A DNA stretch of 64,000 nt. Origin: Clostridium zeae. GTDB lineage: Bacteria > Bacillota > Clostridia > Clostridiales > Clostridiaceae. The notes beneath the pieces are model-generated. The model was not told the origin of the DNA. It did no database searches and worked only from the letters and a program-made list of their open reading frames with translations. This document shows, one piece after another, positions 17,175 through 28,016 of this stretch. The position numbers and the translations under genes are program-made. The stretch covers positions 758,396-822,395 of the forward strand of contig NZ_BMBA01000001.1 in NCBI RefSeq assembly GCF_017312485.1. Direction: 5' to 3'. Numbering within the stretch: the stretch's first letter is position 1; each line of letters starts with the position of its first letter.

Positions 17175-18044
17175 ATGGCAAAATATGAATTAAATAGAAA
17201 TCTAGCTCAAATGCTTAAAGGTGGAGTAATCATGGATGTAATAAATGCTGAACAGGCTATCATTGCTGAAAAAGCAGGGGCATGTGCAGTTATGGCACTT
17301 GAGAAAGTACCAGCAGATATTAGAAAAGATGGCGGAGTTGCAAGAATGTCTGATCCTAAAATGATAAAAGAAATAAAAGCTGCAGTTTCTATACCAGTTA
17401 TGGCAAAAGTTAGGATAGGACATTTTGTTGAAGCAGAAATTTTAGAGGCACTAGGAATTGATTTTATAGATGAGAGTGAAGTTTTAACATGTGCTGATGA
17501 CAGATATCATATTGATAAAATAAGTTTCAATGTTCCTTTTGTATGTGGTGCAAGAAATTTAGGTGAGGCCTTAAGAAGAATTGGTGAGGGTGCAGCTATG
17601 ATAAGAACTAAAGGTGAAGCTGGCACAGGAGATGTAGTTCAAGCTGTCAAACATATGAGATGTATTATGGATGACATGAGAAGAGTTAAAAATTCACCAA
17701 AAGATGAATTAATGACTTTATCGAAAGAATTTGGTGCACCTTACCACCTTATAGAATATGTTTGGAAAAATGGTAAGCTTCCAGTAGTTAACTTTGCGGC
17801 TGGCGGAGTTGCAACACCTGCAGACGCAGCGCTTATGATGAAGCTTGGAGCAGAAGGTGTATTTGTTGGTTCAGGAATATTTAAATCAGGAGATCCAGAA
17901 AAAAGAGCAAAGGCCATAGTTCTAGCTACAACCTACTATAATGATCCTAAGATACTTGCTGAAATATCAGAAGACCTTGGAGAACCAATGGTTGGTATAA
18001 ATTGCAGTGAATTAACTACTAAATTTGAAGAGAGAGGTTGGTAA
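17175..18044 (+). CDS. pdxS: pyridoxal 5'-phosphate synthase lyase subunit PdxS
   Basis: The 289-residue TIM-barrel protein matches PdxS throughout: [20 protein letters not shown], the active-site lysine in [17 protein letters not shown], the second lysine in [13 protein letters not shown] and the C-terminal RGW. It combines ribose 5-phosphate, glyceraldehyde 3-phosphate and ammonia to form PLP directly. CGGAGG precedes ATG 17175. Coupled to pdxT, whose start lies two bases after this stop. Confidence 0.97.
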   Translation: MAKYELNRNLAQMLKGGVIMDVINAEQAIIAEKAGACAVMALEKVPADIRKDGGVARMSDPKMIKEIKAAVSIPVMAKVRIGHFVEAEILEALGIDFIDESEVLTCADDRYHIDKISFNVPFVCGARNLGEALRRIGEGAAMIRTKGEAGTGDVVQAVKHMRCIMDDMRRVKNSPKDELMTLSKEFGAPYHLIEYVWKNGKLPVVNFAAGGVATPADAALMMKLGAEGVFVGSGIFKSGDPEKRAKAIVLATTYYNDPKILAEISEDLGEPMVGINCSELTTKFEERGW

Positions 18045-18046
18045 AA

Positions 18047-18643
18047 GTGAAAATAGCCGTACTAGCACTTCAAGGTGGAGTATCAGAACATATTAATCAT
18101 TTAAAATCACTTGGATGTGAAGCAGTTGAAGTACGAAAAGCTGAAGAGTTGGATGGTTTAGACGGGCTTATTCTTCCAGGTGGAGAAAGTACAACCGTTG
18201 GAAAGCTCTTAAAGGAAACTGGTATCTTAGAGAAGCTTAGAAAAAAAATATTGAATGGTTTTCCTGTGTGGGGTACTTGCGCTGGTATGATATTACTTGC
18301 AAAAAAAATTGAAAATGATGAATCTAGGCATTTGCAGACAATGGATATAACTGTTAGGAGAAATGCTTACGGAGGGCAAATTAATAGCTTTCTAGTCGAA
18401 CAAAAAATAGAACAAATTTGTAGCGAACCAATACCTTTAGTATTTATACGAGCACCGTATATCACAAAGGTAGAATCTAATGTACAGATAATATGTAAGA
18501 TAAACAATAACATAGTAGCTGCAAGGCAAGGAAATATGCTTGCAACATCATTTCATCCTGAATTAACAAATAACTTAGAAATGCACAAGTACTTCTTAAA
18601 TATGTGTAGAGAAAATTTTTCTGATCTTTATGAACTTTCTTAG
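18047..18643 (+). CDS. pdxT: pyridoxal 5'-phosphate synthase glutaminase subunit PdxT
   Basis: The 198-residue class I glutamine amidotransferase has [14 protein letters not shown], nucleophile WGTCAGM (about residue 80) and the His-Glu pair SFHPEL. It supplies ammonia to PdxS. A TTG at 18038 extends the frame, but GAGAGG spaced to GTG 18047 supports the latter ([10 protein letters not shown] as first residues, standard for PdxT). Last gene of the operon, closed by the hairpin at 18658-18691. Confidence 0.96.
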   Translation: MKIAVLALQGGVSEHINHLKSLGCEAVEVRKAEELDGLDGLILPGGESTTVGKLLKETGILEKLRKKILNGFPVWGTCAGMILLAKKIENDESRHLQTMDITVRRNAYGGQINSFLVEQKIEQICSEPIPLVFIRAPYITKVESNVQIICKINNNIVAARQGNMLATSFHPELTNNLEMHKYFLNMCRENFSDLYELS

Positions 18644-18657
18644 CTGTCTGACTTGCT

Positions 18658-18691
18658 CGGCTATTGCTTCTTTTATGAGCTGCAATAGCCG
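18658..18691 (+). terminator. terminator of pdxST
   Basis: A perfect 10-bp GC-rich stem (cggctattgc / gcaatagccg) with a 14-base loop, fifteen bases after the pdxT stop. The following tract is only moderately T-rich. Confidence 0.75.
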
Positions 18692-18811
18692 CTACTCCTT
18701 TTCATCTCAATAAGTGTATTGTTTATCAGATACTTTTCCTTATAAAAATTATAGTTGTTTTTCATAGCTATAAAAAGGAAGTTTTCGTCTTTGTAATTAT
18801 TTTAACGTTTC

Positions 18812-19471
18812 CTATTTTACTGACTTCTCATCAACTGGTTCATATAAAGCATTGCAATTATTTAGAAATGCCCAATAACAATCCCCATAAGACCAATGCC
18901 ACCATTCAGTTGGATAATTTTCAAAACCTACTTTTTCCATGCAACTAATCAATATTTTTCGGTTTTCTTTAGCCACATTGTTTATATAGTTTGAATGTAA
19001 GTATGTAAGATTTTCAGGTTCAATAGGTATATCATTGAATTCTGTTCCCATTCCTACTTCAATTCCATCTTTTAATAATGTAATATCTATTGCTCCACCA
19101 GTTGGATGTCCCGCAACTTTAACAGGTGCCACATACTGACACGTCAAATCATAAATTTGACTATCAGTTTTCATAGGATATTGTCTTTTATATTCTTGAA
19201 ATGCTTCTTCAAACGATTTTCTTTGCCTTGATAATGGTCTATATGCTTCTTTTATTAAAAATTTATATCCATTAGGAAGATAATTAGTGGCTTGTATTAA
19301 TTTATTAATAACTGATTCTCTTGCATAGCAAAATAAATCTGATCTACTTGATATTTGGCTTCTTGTTTCATCAATTAAAATCTTCTCATGTTTATCTCTT
19401 AATGATATTACTCTTTCCTTATTATCAATACAATTTACTTCTTGTATCCTTTTGTCACTTAAAAGTATCAT
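18812..19471 (-). CDS. VanX-type D-alanyl-D-alanine dipeptidase (M15D)
   Basis: The 219-residue protein has the M15D zinc site: AGHPTGGAIDITL (first His and Asp, about residues 124-136) and EWWHWSYGD (catalytic Glu and zinc His, about 186-194). FLIKEAYRPLSRQRK matches the substrate-binding region. It hydrolyses D-Ala-D-Ala dipeptide. No vanA-type ligase, vanH or vanRS lies near and no signal peptide is seen. A role in recycling of cell wall dipeptide is therefore more likely than glycopeptide resistance. AGGAG precedes ATG 19471. Confidence 0.88.
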   Translation of the reverse strand: MILLSDKRIQEVNCIDNKERVISLRDKHEKILIDETRSQISSRSDLFCYARESVINKLIQATNYLPNGYKFLIKEAYRPLSRQRKSFEEAFQEYKRQYPMKTDSQIYDLTCQYVAPVKVAGHPTGGAIDITLLKDGIEVGMGTEFNDIPIEPENLTYLHSNYINNVAKENRKILISCMEKVGFENYPTEWWHWSYGDCYWAFLNNCNALYEPVDEKSVK

Positions 19472-19560
19472 CTTTTTTTCTCCTATAACTATATACTCTT
19501 TTTCATATAATATCTTCTATAATTTTCTGGACAATTATCTAATATTCCAAAAACTTCATA

Positions 19561-19737
19561 TCATTGTTTTATATATAAGTCTTTTGCTTGAAAATAAAAA
19601 TTTCTAATAACTCTATTTATCCATATGAAAGGCTGTTCTTGAGTTTGTGGAACTATAGATAAATTATAATTAACCAACTTGTCTATAATTAATTTTGCTT
19701 CCTCGTCATCGCTTTCTTTTATAATATAATTATTCAT
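19561..19737 (-). pseudogene. N-terminal remnant of a GNAT acetyltransferase
   Basis: An open frame of 58 codons reads NNYIIKESDDEEAKLIIDKL followed by a stretch containing NLSIVPQTQEQPFIWINRVI. This is the typical first 45 residues of a GNAT family protein. It then ends in NFYFQAKDLYIKQ before the TGA. The acetyl-CoA binding half is absent, so the product cannot be an active enzyme. No good ribosome binding site precedes ATG 19737. Confidence 0.6.
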
Positions 19738-20115
19738 ATTTATATCTCGTTAACCATATTACACCTTTTTATTATACACATTCCTTACTCTATGCAATAG
19801 AGCCACTATGGTTGATTTTTACTTATTCTGTGGTTTGTAAGGCATCATTAATTTATCCATATATAAATATTGGCTATACCTGCATAAATTATATAAAAAT
19901 CTTTATATTCGATTTATCATAAACTTTTTTATAGAAATAAGATAAGAAGGAGAACCTCCTCCATCTATCCTCCGTCTAACTGCCTATACTCACAGTTTAC
20001 AAAAATTTACTTTTTATTAATTATTATAACTTACAATTCAGATAATTAACTTTCTATAGCCTTTACTAATATAGTTAAAATTTGTTTTAATCAATAAATA
20101 CTCCTTCTCACTGCA
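19738..20115. other. 378-bp gap without recognisable gene
   Basis: Both strands contain only short interrupted frames. A small palindrome (aggag, three bases, ctcct) occurs near 19950. No promoter, repeat or RNA could be supported. Confidence 0.5.
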
Positions 20116-20856
20116 CTATAAATCTAGTTTAAAATATTTATCCAGACATACTCCTGCCGGTATGATTTTGAAATTAGCCTGCCATATTTCCACACCCTTA
20201 TCTGTTGCATATGATACAGCCTCTGTGACTTCTTCATAACGCGTACTACGTTCAATCACCTGGAATCCAGGATTGTCATAAATGAAGCACGTTAACAAAA
20301 TCGCTCTCTGATGACTTTCTAAACTATCTGCAAGCTGAGTTATATGCTTTACAAAACGGTCTGTAGAAGAAAAAGGAGCACTCTTTTTAATTTTTACATA
20401 ATCAGGTATATGTACCTGTAGCTGCTGCAATGGTGTCTTTACTTCTAAATAGATATCGCCAACCAGAAAATCAAGCTTTGAAATGCCAATAACCTGCTCC
20501 CTGAGAACTTCATTACCTGTACCAATCATATCAGCAAACCCGTCATTTTTTAAATAATACTCCACATAGCGATTGACAGCATTCTGATTTATTCCTATCC
20601 AGGATTTATCCTTGTCCTCTGGTCTGTTTAAAGAAATTGCCTCTACTGTATAAGGGGTCTTCCTGGTTGAATCCTTACTCTTTGATAAAAGGCATTGTAT
20701 GCCACTTAAATCTATATTTGCTATTCTTCCTGTAGTGGGACAATGACAGGTTACCACTACACCATCAACTTCAACAATAATTGTAAACTGGCTTTTTCTC
20801 TTCTGAATAGTTCCTTCCACTAATTGGGATTCAAATATAATATCCATATTGTTCAT
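20116..20856 (-). CDS. sfsA: SfsA family DNA/RNA nuclease
   Basis: The 246-residue protein follows the SfsA pattern: an N-terminal OB-like region with VVVTCHCPTTGRIANID (family form: HCPNTGRM), VEAISLNRPEDKDKSWIGIN, and the catalytic KLDFLVGDIYLEVKTPLQQL. The last corresponds to the D-x(n)-ExK nuclease core. SfsA was named for sugar fermentation stimulation and later shown to bind and cut nucleic acid. A TATAAT -10 and an operator copy (20989-21005) lie upstream, so the WYL regulator next door may control it. GGAAG precedes ATG 20856. Confidence 0.85.
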   Translation of the reverse strand: MNNMDIIFESQLVEGTIQKRKSQFTIIVEVDGVVVTCHCPTTGRIANIDLSGIQCLLSKSKDSTRKTPYTVEAISLNRPEDKDKSWIGINQNAVNRYVEYYLKNDGFADMIGTGNEVLREQVIGISKLDFLVGDIYLEVKTPLQQLQVHIPDYVKIKKSAPFSSTDRFVKHITQLADSLESHQRAILLTCFIYDNPGFQVIERSTRYEEVTEAVSYATDKGVEIWQANFKIIPAGVCLDKYFKLDL

Positions 20857-20988
20857 CTTTACACTTCCATTCTAAGCTGAATATTTTTGTTGGATTTGCT
20901 TTCGCAGATTTTAGAGTGTTTGCCATCAAATTTCATAACAATGTACACTCACTTCAAAATTTACTTTTGTTTATTATACAATGTTCAA

Positions 20989-21005
20989 TTGACATATGTA
21001 TGTCA
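20989..21005. promoter_or_regulatory. operator copy 1, upstream of sfsA
   Basis: The 17-mer ttgacatatgtatgtca is the exact reverse complement of bases 21996-22012. It contains a near-palindrome of 16 bases. It covers the -35 region of the likely sfsA promoter (TATAAT on the minus strand near 20975) and lies 23 bases past the regulator's stop. Confidence 0.65.
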
Positions 21006-21028
21006 GGTATTTTAAATAAAATTAAATA

Positions 21029-21952
21029 CTATTCATATATACTTAACAGCGAATTTAATCTATTTTTCATTTCTAGGCGTACATTTTCCGGCTCCAGACA
21101 TTCTCCATACTTTCCTAGACGAAACAATTGACTATAACCAAAATCATCTTCCACAAAAAATATTTCAGCAATCAACTTACCATTTCCATCACTTTCGATT
21201 TTCTGCACTTCAAAATTTTCTATCAGCCACTCCTTTGCAGATAAATCAATGAGCATTTTTATTGTTTTCTTTTCAACATTTCCGGTTAGTTTTAAACTGC
21301 TAATTTCAAAATTTCTAGGAACAAACGTATCCTCTTTTATCTTTAGGTATGAAATACGCGATAATTTAAATACTCTGAACTCTCGTTTTAATGTACAGTA
21401 TCCAACTAAATACCAACTCGAATCTTTAAAAACTAATCTGTAAGGCTCAACTGTACGTTTACTTGCTTTACCTTTCTGATTGGAGTAGCTAATCTCCAAT
21501 AGGTGTCTGTCATTAATGGCACCTTTCATTTTATCCATGTCTATTTTTAATGTTTTTGCACCAATCCAGGGGGTATTATCAATAGTTATCTGCTTAGCCT
21601 TTAATTCCATATCATTAATGCTTTCTTCCGGAACCATTCCTTTTATTTTTGCTATTGTATTCAGTATATCCTTGCTTTCCAGTACAGATTGGAAAGCACC
21701 CAGTGCAGTCAATAATGCTATAATATCTTCAGTAGTAAACAAACCTTTTTCTATTTTATATGATTCCAAAATCCCAAACCCACCATTTGGCCCAGGTGTT
21801 GAGACAATTGGAATACCTGAATAACCTATAGTTTCTATATCACGATATATGGTTCTAAGTGAAACCTCAAACATATTAGAAAGTTCCAATGCAGACACTC
21901 TTTTCCGCACAAGCAACAACATTATAATAGATACAACTCTTTCAAGCTTCAC
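21029..21952 (-). CDS. YafY-type HTH and WYL-domain transcriptional regulator
   Basis: About 307 residues: HTH_11 winged helix (ALELSNMFEVSLRTIYRDIE, residues about 20-39), WYL domain (about 130-205; VEPYRLVFKDSSWYLVGYCTLKREFRVFKLSRI) and a C-terminal WCX domain. The frame is open to TTG 21970, but AGGAG spaced to GTG 21952 supports the shorter form. Its own promoter is a perfect TTGACA-17-TATAAT read on the minus strand, and the operator at 21996-22012 covers its -35. Together with the second operator before sfsA this indicates autoregulation plus control of neighbours. Confidence 0.87.
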   Translation of the reverse strand: MKLERVVSIIMLLLVRKRVSALELSNMFEVSLRTIYRDIETIGYSGIPIVSTPGPNGGFGILESYKIEKGLFTTEDIIALLTALGAFQSVLESKDILNTIAKIKGMVPEESINDMELKAKQITIDNTPWIGAKTLKIDMDKMKGAINDRHLLEISYSNQKGKASKRTVEPYRLVFKDSSWYLVGYCTLKREFRVFKLSRISYLKIKEDTFVPRNFEISSLKLTGNVEKKTIKMLIDLSAKEWLIENFEVQKIESDGNGKLIAEIFFVEDDFGYSQLFRLGKYGECLEPENVRLEMKNRLNSLLSIYE

Positions 21953-21995
21953 TTTCTTATCACTCCTCAAATTTTTATATTAATTATAAATTGTT

Positions 21996-22012
21996 GACAT
22001 ACATATGTCAAA
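21996..22012. promoter_or_regulatory. operator copy 2, over the WYL regulator promoter
   Basis: The exact reverse complement of 20989-21005. On the minus strand it begins with the TTGACA of the regulator promoter, which is followed after 17 bases by TATAAT. It also lies upstream of the dead oxidase gene, so it would have served a divergent pair. Confidence 0.7.
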
Positions 22013-22059
22013 ACATCGTGATATTATTTCTATATACCAAAACAAAAGAGAGATAATAT

Positions 22060-22466
22060 ATGAACTTTAACAAAGAATTATGGCAGAAGGAATAGATCTT
22101 GCGCTTGCAACTTCTTCCGACAATACTCCAAACGTAAGAATTATGCTTTTTGCTTACGATCCTGAAAAAAAAGTTGTGTATGTGCCAACATATTCACAAT
22201 CCCCTAAGGTAACTGAAATCACAAACAATAATAAAGTGGCTTTTACTACTGTTCCTGTTGGCTTTGATGCCGTAAGAGTTTCCAATGCAACAATCAAGAA
22301 AAGTGACTTATCAGTGAATGATGTAAAAGATGCCTTCATCAAAAAATCCCCTGGTTTTCAAGCTACTGTTGACAATGCAGGTACAATGATGGATATTTAC
22401 TAAATACATTTTAATGAAGCTTTTGTAATTGTCGGTTTCAATAATACTGGAAAAATAACAGTTTAA
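22060..22466 (+). pseudogene. pyridoxamine 5'-phosphate oxidase-like protein, frameshifted and with internal stop
   Basis: ATG 22060, with an upstream GAGAG, encodes NFNKELWQKE and then a stop. The body of the protein continues in another frame from about 22080 (AEGIDLALATSSDNTPNVRI, and a middle part with PTYSQSPKVTEITNNNK). That frame meets TAA at 22401-22403. Reading through this stop gives a natural C-terminus, IHFNEAFVIVGFNNTGKITV, ending at 22466. Two independent lesions, one 5' frameshift and one nonsense codon, therefore mark it as dead. The family is the split-barrel flavin-binding pyridoxamine oxidase type, usually about 130 residues. It is divergent from the WYL regulator. Confidence 0.82.
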
Positions 22467-22520
22467 CTAATTTTCTTTGTAATTCAAATTGATAAATTTA
22501 AGCAGAATTATACATGAATA

Positions 22521-22546
22521 AAGGACTTACTTTATTGTAAGTCCTT
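22521..22546 (+). terminator. intrinsic terminator
   Basis: A perfect 10-bp stem (aaggacttac / gtaagtcctt) with a six-base loop is followed by ATTTTTAT. It lies 54 bases after the end of the dead oxidase gene and would terminate its transcript. Confidence 0.8.
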
Positions 22547-22550
22547 ATTT

Positions 22551-22700
22551 TTATACATTATAAATATTAATCATTACATTTGCACTATACTGAACCTCAA
22601 GTTCTACAATAATTTCACACAAAAAGTTTACGCCATTTATGGTACAGTTCTCCGTAACTACTGTAAGTGAGGTTTTTCCATTTAATACTCCATATCTATT
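22551..22700 (-). pseudogene. possible remnant of an unidentified gene
   Basis: A 49-codon frame without a start codon reads RYGVLNGKTSLTVVTENCTI and then NGVNFLCEIIVELEVQYSAN before ending MINIYNV. It is bounded upstream by a stop at 22701-22703. The composition looks like real protein, but no family is recognised. It could be the tail of a lost gene. Confidence 0.35.
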
Positions 22701-22765
22701 TTATATAATTATGGTATAATATCCAAGCTAGAATATAGAAATATCATAAATTGTTATTTAACTTT

Positions 22766-24800
<2,035 letters not shown>

Positions 24801-24846
24801 CTATTCCTCCTACGTTTTTTTAATAATTATAAATTGCGTCCTATGT

Positions 24847-24889
24847 AATAAGCAAAAAAGTTTCCATTATGGAAACTTTTTTGCTTATT
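24847..24889 (-). terminator. strong terminator between the RpiR gene and GH1
   Basis: A perfect 19-bp stem (from aataagcaaaaaagtttcc) with a five-base loop and an internal T run. It overlaps the last codons of the RpiR gene. The GH1 promoter appears to start within its tail (TTGCTT, 18 bases, TATAAT on the minus strand), which separates the two transcription units. Confidence 0.85.
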
Positions 24890-25628
24890 CTAACCGTAAC
24901 CTCGCAATAATAATATCAAGAATGTGACGTAAGGCATATTCGTTATACATTTGATTATTTGATGGAACAGTTAATAACTTCTTCGAAAAATCAATATTTT
25001 GGTGACAAGTAATCAACCACCTATCAACATTAGCATTTCCTATTCTTCTCATAATTCTTTTATCATAATAAAATGACTGTCCATTCACACTTAATATGAT
25101 GAGTAAGTCGTCTTCTTTAAAATTATATTCTTTTAAAAAATCAACATCACATATAAGTACCTCTTTATAAAAGGTGCTAAATTCTATTTGAATCAGATTA
25201 CATAAAGAACGGGCGTCCCCCTGTGCATAAATATATAGTCTTTGACTTCTACTAATGTCATTAATAATATGCTCAAGAATAGAATAATCAATATTTTGAG
25301 ATACAAATTCAACCGTTTTGTTTATATTATTTGTAAAGATATGGCTATTCTCAATTAAACTCAGTTCTTTAGAAAATAAAACTTTTCTTCTTGTAAGTGA
25401 CTCACAGTAATCTAAGCATGCTGTTTTAAATTCTCCGTAAGAATTAAAACCTAAAGACTTAACATACTTTGACATTTGACCTTTTGATACAAAACTTTGT
25501 GATGCAACTTCTTCTATTGTCATTTGATATATTTCATAAATATGTTTTTTTACGTACAAACTTATAATATATGTTGTACTTTGATGATCATTAGAGTTTA
25601 ATACATCATTTAATTTATCAATTATCAA
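24885..25628 (-). CDS. MurR/RpiR family transcriptional regulator
   Basis: The 247-residue protein has an N-terminal RpiR HTH (YQMTIEEVASQSFVSKGQMS and VKSLGFNSYGEFK, residues about 30-70). A sugar isomerase (SIS) domain follows (about 105-240; RLYIYAQGDARSLCNLIQIE, LLIILSVNGQSFYY). It should sense a phosphosugar and control the GH1 gene downstream. GGAGG with 8-base spacing points to TTG 25628; the frame is open to TTG 25652 without a signal. Confidence 0.87.
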   Translation of the reverse strand: MIIDKLNDVLNSNDHQSTTYIISLYVKKHIYEIYQMTIEEVASQSFVSKGQMSKYVKSLGFNSYGEFKTACLDYCESLTRRKVLFSKELSLIENSHIFTNNINKTVEFVSQNIDYSILEHIINDISRSQRLYIYAQGDARSLCNLIQIEFSTFYKEVLICDVDFLKEYNFKEDDLLIILSVNGQSFYYDKRIMRRIGNANVDRWLITCHQNIDFSKKLLTVPSNNQMYNEYALRHILDIIIARLRLE

Positions 25629-25912
25629 AAGTAATACCTCCCATAATATCAACGCTAAATATCTTTAACTACAGAGCTAAATTAATATTTACATTATACT
25701 AAAAGTTTAATTATCGTTTATCTAAATTCTTTTGATTATAACATATTTGATAAAACCAATCGCTAAACTTTTATATATTATTACTTATGTTACAGTATTT
25801 CCACATACAAAAATAGCCCTAAACAAGTAATATCAATGCCTAAGGCTAAAAACCTCATTTACTTATGGTACAATTCACCTATTATAATGCTAAATAAAGA
25901 AACCATATTCCA

Positions 25913-26692
25913 TTATTCAATATCATCCAATCTTTCAAACAATCTGCTATATTTCTCTATTTCATTTTTATCCTTAGACTCAATACCTGAATTGTAGAAA
26001 GTTATTTTACCACTTCCTTCACCTAAGGAATTCATCTCTCCTAAAATCCTCTTTAGATTTCTAGCAGTACCAGCATTACCATCAATAATATTAATCTGTG
26101 ATGGAAGCAATTTTCTAAACATATCCTTATAATAAGAAAAATGAGTGCATCCTAAGACAATTGTTTCATAGTTATTTAGATCATAGTTAAGCAATTGCTC
26201 TTTAAGATACGGTAATACAACTTCCTCTTCAAACTCAAATTTTTCTGAATATTGAACTAATCCTGGAAGAGGTAATAGATCAACAATATGTTCGTCATCT
26301 AATTTGGTAATAAGATTTTGCAATTTTTCTTCTTTTAATGTTAAGGCTGTAGCAGTTACCAAAACTCGTTTATTTGCATTTTTATTCTTTTCAACCGCAG
26401 GTTTTACAGCTGGTTCCATGCCAATTATTGGAACACTGTATTTAGCTCTTAAATCTGCGATTGCTACACTTGTTGCAGTATTGCAAGCAATAACTATTGC
26501 CTTAACTCCCTGCTCAATAATAAATTCAACAGCATTAAAAATATACTTTTTAACTTCTTCTTTCGGTTTTGGTCCATAGGGAACATTTAATGTGTCTGCA
26601 TAATATATATAATCTTCATTAGGTAACACCTTTAATGTATCATGAAGTACAGTAATACCTCCTATACCAGAATCAAAGAAACCAATTTTCAT
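25913..26692 (-). CDS. murI: glutamate racemase
   Basis: The 259-residue protein has the substrate and catalytic motifs of MurI: FFDSGIGGITVL (N-terminus), the first cysteine in VIACNTATS (about residue 70) and the second in VLGCTHFSYY (about 180). ADTLNVPYGPKP is also diagnostic. It makes D-glutamate for peptidoglycan. It is a single-gene unit preceded by GAAGAAGTG-type spacing to ATG 26692. Full length, no oddities. Confidence 0.95.
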   Translation of the reverse strand: MKIGFFDSGIGGITVLHDTLKVLPNEDYIYYADTLNVPYGPKPKEEVKKYIFNAVEFIIEQGVKAIVIACNTATSVAIADLRAKYSVPIIGMEPAVKPAVEKNKNANKRVLVTATALTLKEEKLQNLITKLDDEHIVDLLPLPGLVQYSEKFEFEEEVVLPYLKEQLLNYDLNNYETIVLGCTHFSYYKDMFRKLLPSQINIIDGNAGTARNLKRILGEMNSLGEGSGKITFYNSGIESKDKNEIEKYSRLFERLDDIE

Positions 26693-26788
26693 TTCACTTC
26701 TTCCTCCAATATATAAAATTTATATTTTTAAAATTAGTCTATGTTTAAGAGTATTATTGAAATTAAGTGATTATAAAAGGGATGCTAT

Positions 26789-26872
26789 ATGCGCAAGCCA
26801 TTAGAATTAAATGATTTTCCCAATGAACCACCGCCTAATTTCAGCATGTGCTTTAACGGTGCCTTAAATTAA
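26789..26872 (+). CDS. possible 27-residue peptide gene
   Basis: A short frame (RKPLELNDFPNEPPP, then NFSMCFNGALN) has a good ribosome binding site, AAAAGGG seven bases before ATG 26789. Its last codons lie in a hairpin followed by TTTT (26855-26884). Signal plus terminator argue for expression, although it could be the start of a decayed larger gene. No homologue is recognised. It lies between murI and a convergent small gene. Confidence 0.35.
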   Translation: MRKPLELNDFPNEPPPNFSMCFNGALN

Positions 26873-26884
26873 AGTTGCACCGTT
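26855..26884 (+). terminator. intrinsic terminator
   Basis: An 8-bp stem (aacggtgc / gcaccgtt) with a 14-base loop ends in TTTT on the plus strand. It overlaps the stop codons of the 27-residue frame and of the facing gene at 26869. Confidence 0.6.
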
Positions 26885-27189
26885 TTAGTATCTATGGAAA
26901 AATGAATATAAATATCATCATAACCCGTTACAGGAATCCAGTATCTAATTCTATCTTCTCCAAGCTTTCCAATTTGAGCTTTTTTTGTAGAAAGTGCGAC
27001 ATTAGCCTTACAGCCCCTATGAATTTCTGGCGAACCAATCTTAATGCACATAACTCCAACTTCAAATCCGTTTTGTCGAGCAATTTCATTTACTGCTAGT
27101 ACTGTTCTATTCTTATGGATTAATCTAACTGATCCAGGGAAGTTGTCCCACATCATGTGAAAGGCCTCTATAATCTTTTCATCGACCAT
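26869..27189 (-). CDS. small PAS-like domain protein
   Basis: This is a 106-residue soluble protein. FPGSVRLIHKNRTVLAVNEIAR (about residues 16-37) resembles the start of a PAS fold, and CIKIGSPEIHRGCKANVAL has the pattern seen after it in sensor PAS domains. There is no output domain. The frame is open to 27258, but AGGAGAG selects ATG 27189. Cys-rich positions (VMCIKIG, HRGCKA) could matter for ligand or heme binding, but this is only suggestive. Function unknown. Confidence 0.6.
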   Translation of the reverse strand: MVDEKIIEAFHMMWDNFPGSVRLIHKNRTVLAVNEIARQNGFEVGVMCIKIGSPEIHRGCKANVALSTKKAQIGKLGEDRIRYWIPVTGYDDIYIHFSIDTKTVQL

Positions 27190-27348
27190 TTTAATCTCTC
27201 CTTTTAATAATAGATATTCCAGTTCCATGAATTTAAAATATACCAAAAGACAATTCAACTATTGATGGTATTTTATTTGATTTATAGATTCTATTTTAAA
27301 CTGTTTTATCTATATCTTTCCTACATGTCATTACTAATTAATGATTTG

Positions 27349-27900
27349 CTAAAAACTTATCTGATTAATAGATACGGTTTCAATAATCTTTGCAAAACGG
27401 TTATTCAATGCAGCAATAAAACTATCATGAACTGTTTGTGCAGAAATAGTTTTTTCATTTATCTTCAAGTTTTTTGTTGCACATGCATCACTAAGAAGAA
27501 TAACCTCTATACCTTCATATCGGCAAGCTCTTACAGTTGTATCAATACACATATGTGTCATCATCCCACAAATAACTAGAGTTGTGATATTTTCATCTTT
27601 TATTATATCTCTCAAATTTGTTTTAAAGAAGCAGTTTGGATCATTTTTATTTACGAGATATTCACCTTTTATAGGTTTCACTCTCTCATTTATTTCTGCT
27701 CCATCAGTATTTGGATAAAAATATGTTATAGTACCATTGTCATTTATATGTTGAACATGAATAATTGTTTGAGAATTTTCTCTAAAATAGTTCAGAGCAT
27801 ACTCCACATTTGCTAGTGCTTTCATAGGATTTACTAGCTCACATTTACCACCTTTAAAGTAATCATTTTGTACATCAATAATCAATAATGCAGTTTTCAA
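27349..27900 (-). CDS. isochorismatase-like cysteine hydrolase
   Basis: The 183-residue protein has the catalytic triad of the family: Asp in LLIIDVQNDYF (about residue 9), a lysine around VNKNDPNCFF and the cysteine in GMMTHMCIDTTVRAC (about residue 117). These enzymes hydrolyse amides such as nicotinamide or act on isochorismate-like compounds. GGAGGT seven bases upstream supports the TTG start at 27900. It is divergent from the LysR regulator at 28017, its likely controller. Confidence 0.88.
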   Translation of the reverse strand: MKTALLIIDVQNDYFKGGKCELVNPMKALANVEYALNYFRENSQTIIHVQHINDNGTITYFYPNTDGAEINERVKPIKGEYLVNKNDPNCFFKTNLRDIIKDENITTLVICGMMTHMCIDTTVRACRYEGIEVILLSDACATKNLKINEKTISAQTVHDSFIAALNNRFAKIIETVSINQISF

Positions 27901-27979
27901 CGTTCATACCTCCTCTTACATTCTTCAATTAGATTCTACCTTGAAACGGTGAATTTAGTTATATATAATTTAAGATACT

Positions 27980-28002
27980 AACTATCGGTTTTTTAGATAG
28001 TT
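27980..28002 (+). promoter_or_regulatory. inverted repeat in the isochorismatase/LysR divergent region
   Basis: The arms aactatc and gatagtt are separated by nine bases, immediately before the LysR ribosome binding site. Position suits a LysR autoregulatory site or an mRNA hairpin. Confidence 0.4.
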
Positions 28003-28016
28003 CTATGGAGGATTAT

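Noticed and set aside
18812-19471. VanX-type dipeptidase as vancomycin resistance
   Set aside because: No vanH, ligase or two-component genes are nearby; a stand-alone dipeptidase does not give resistance.
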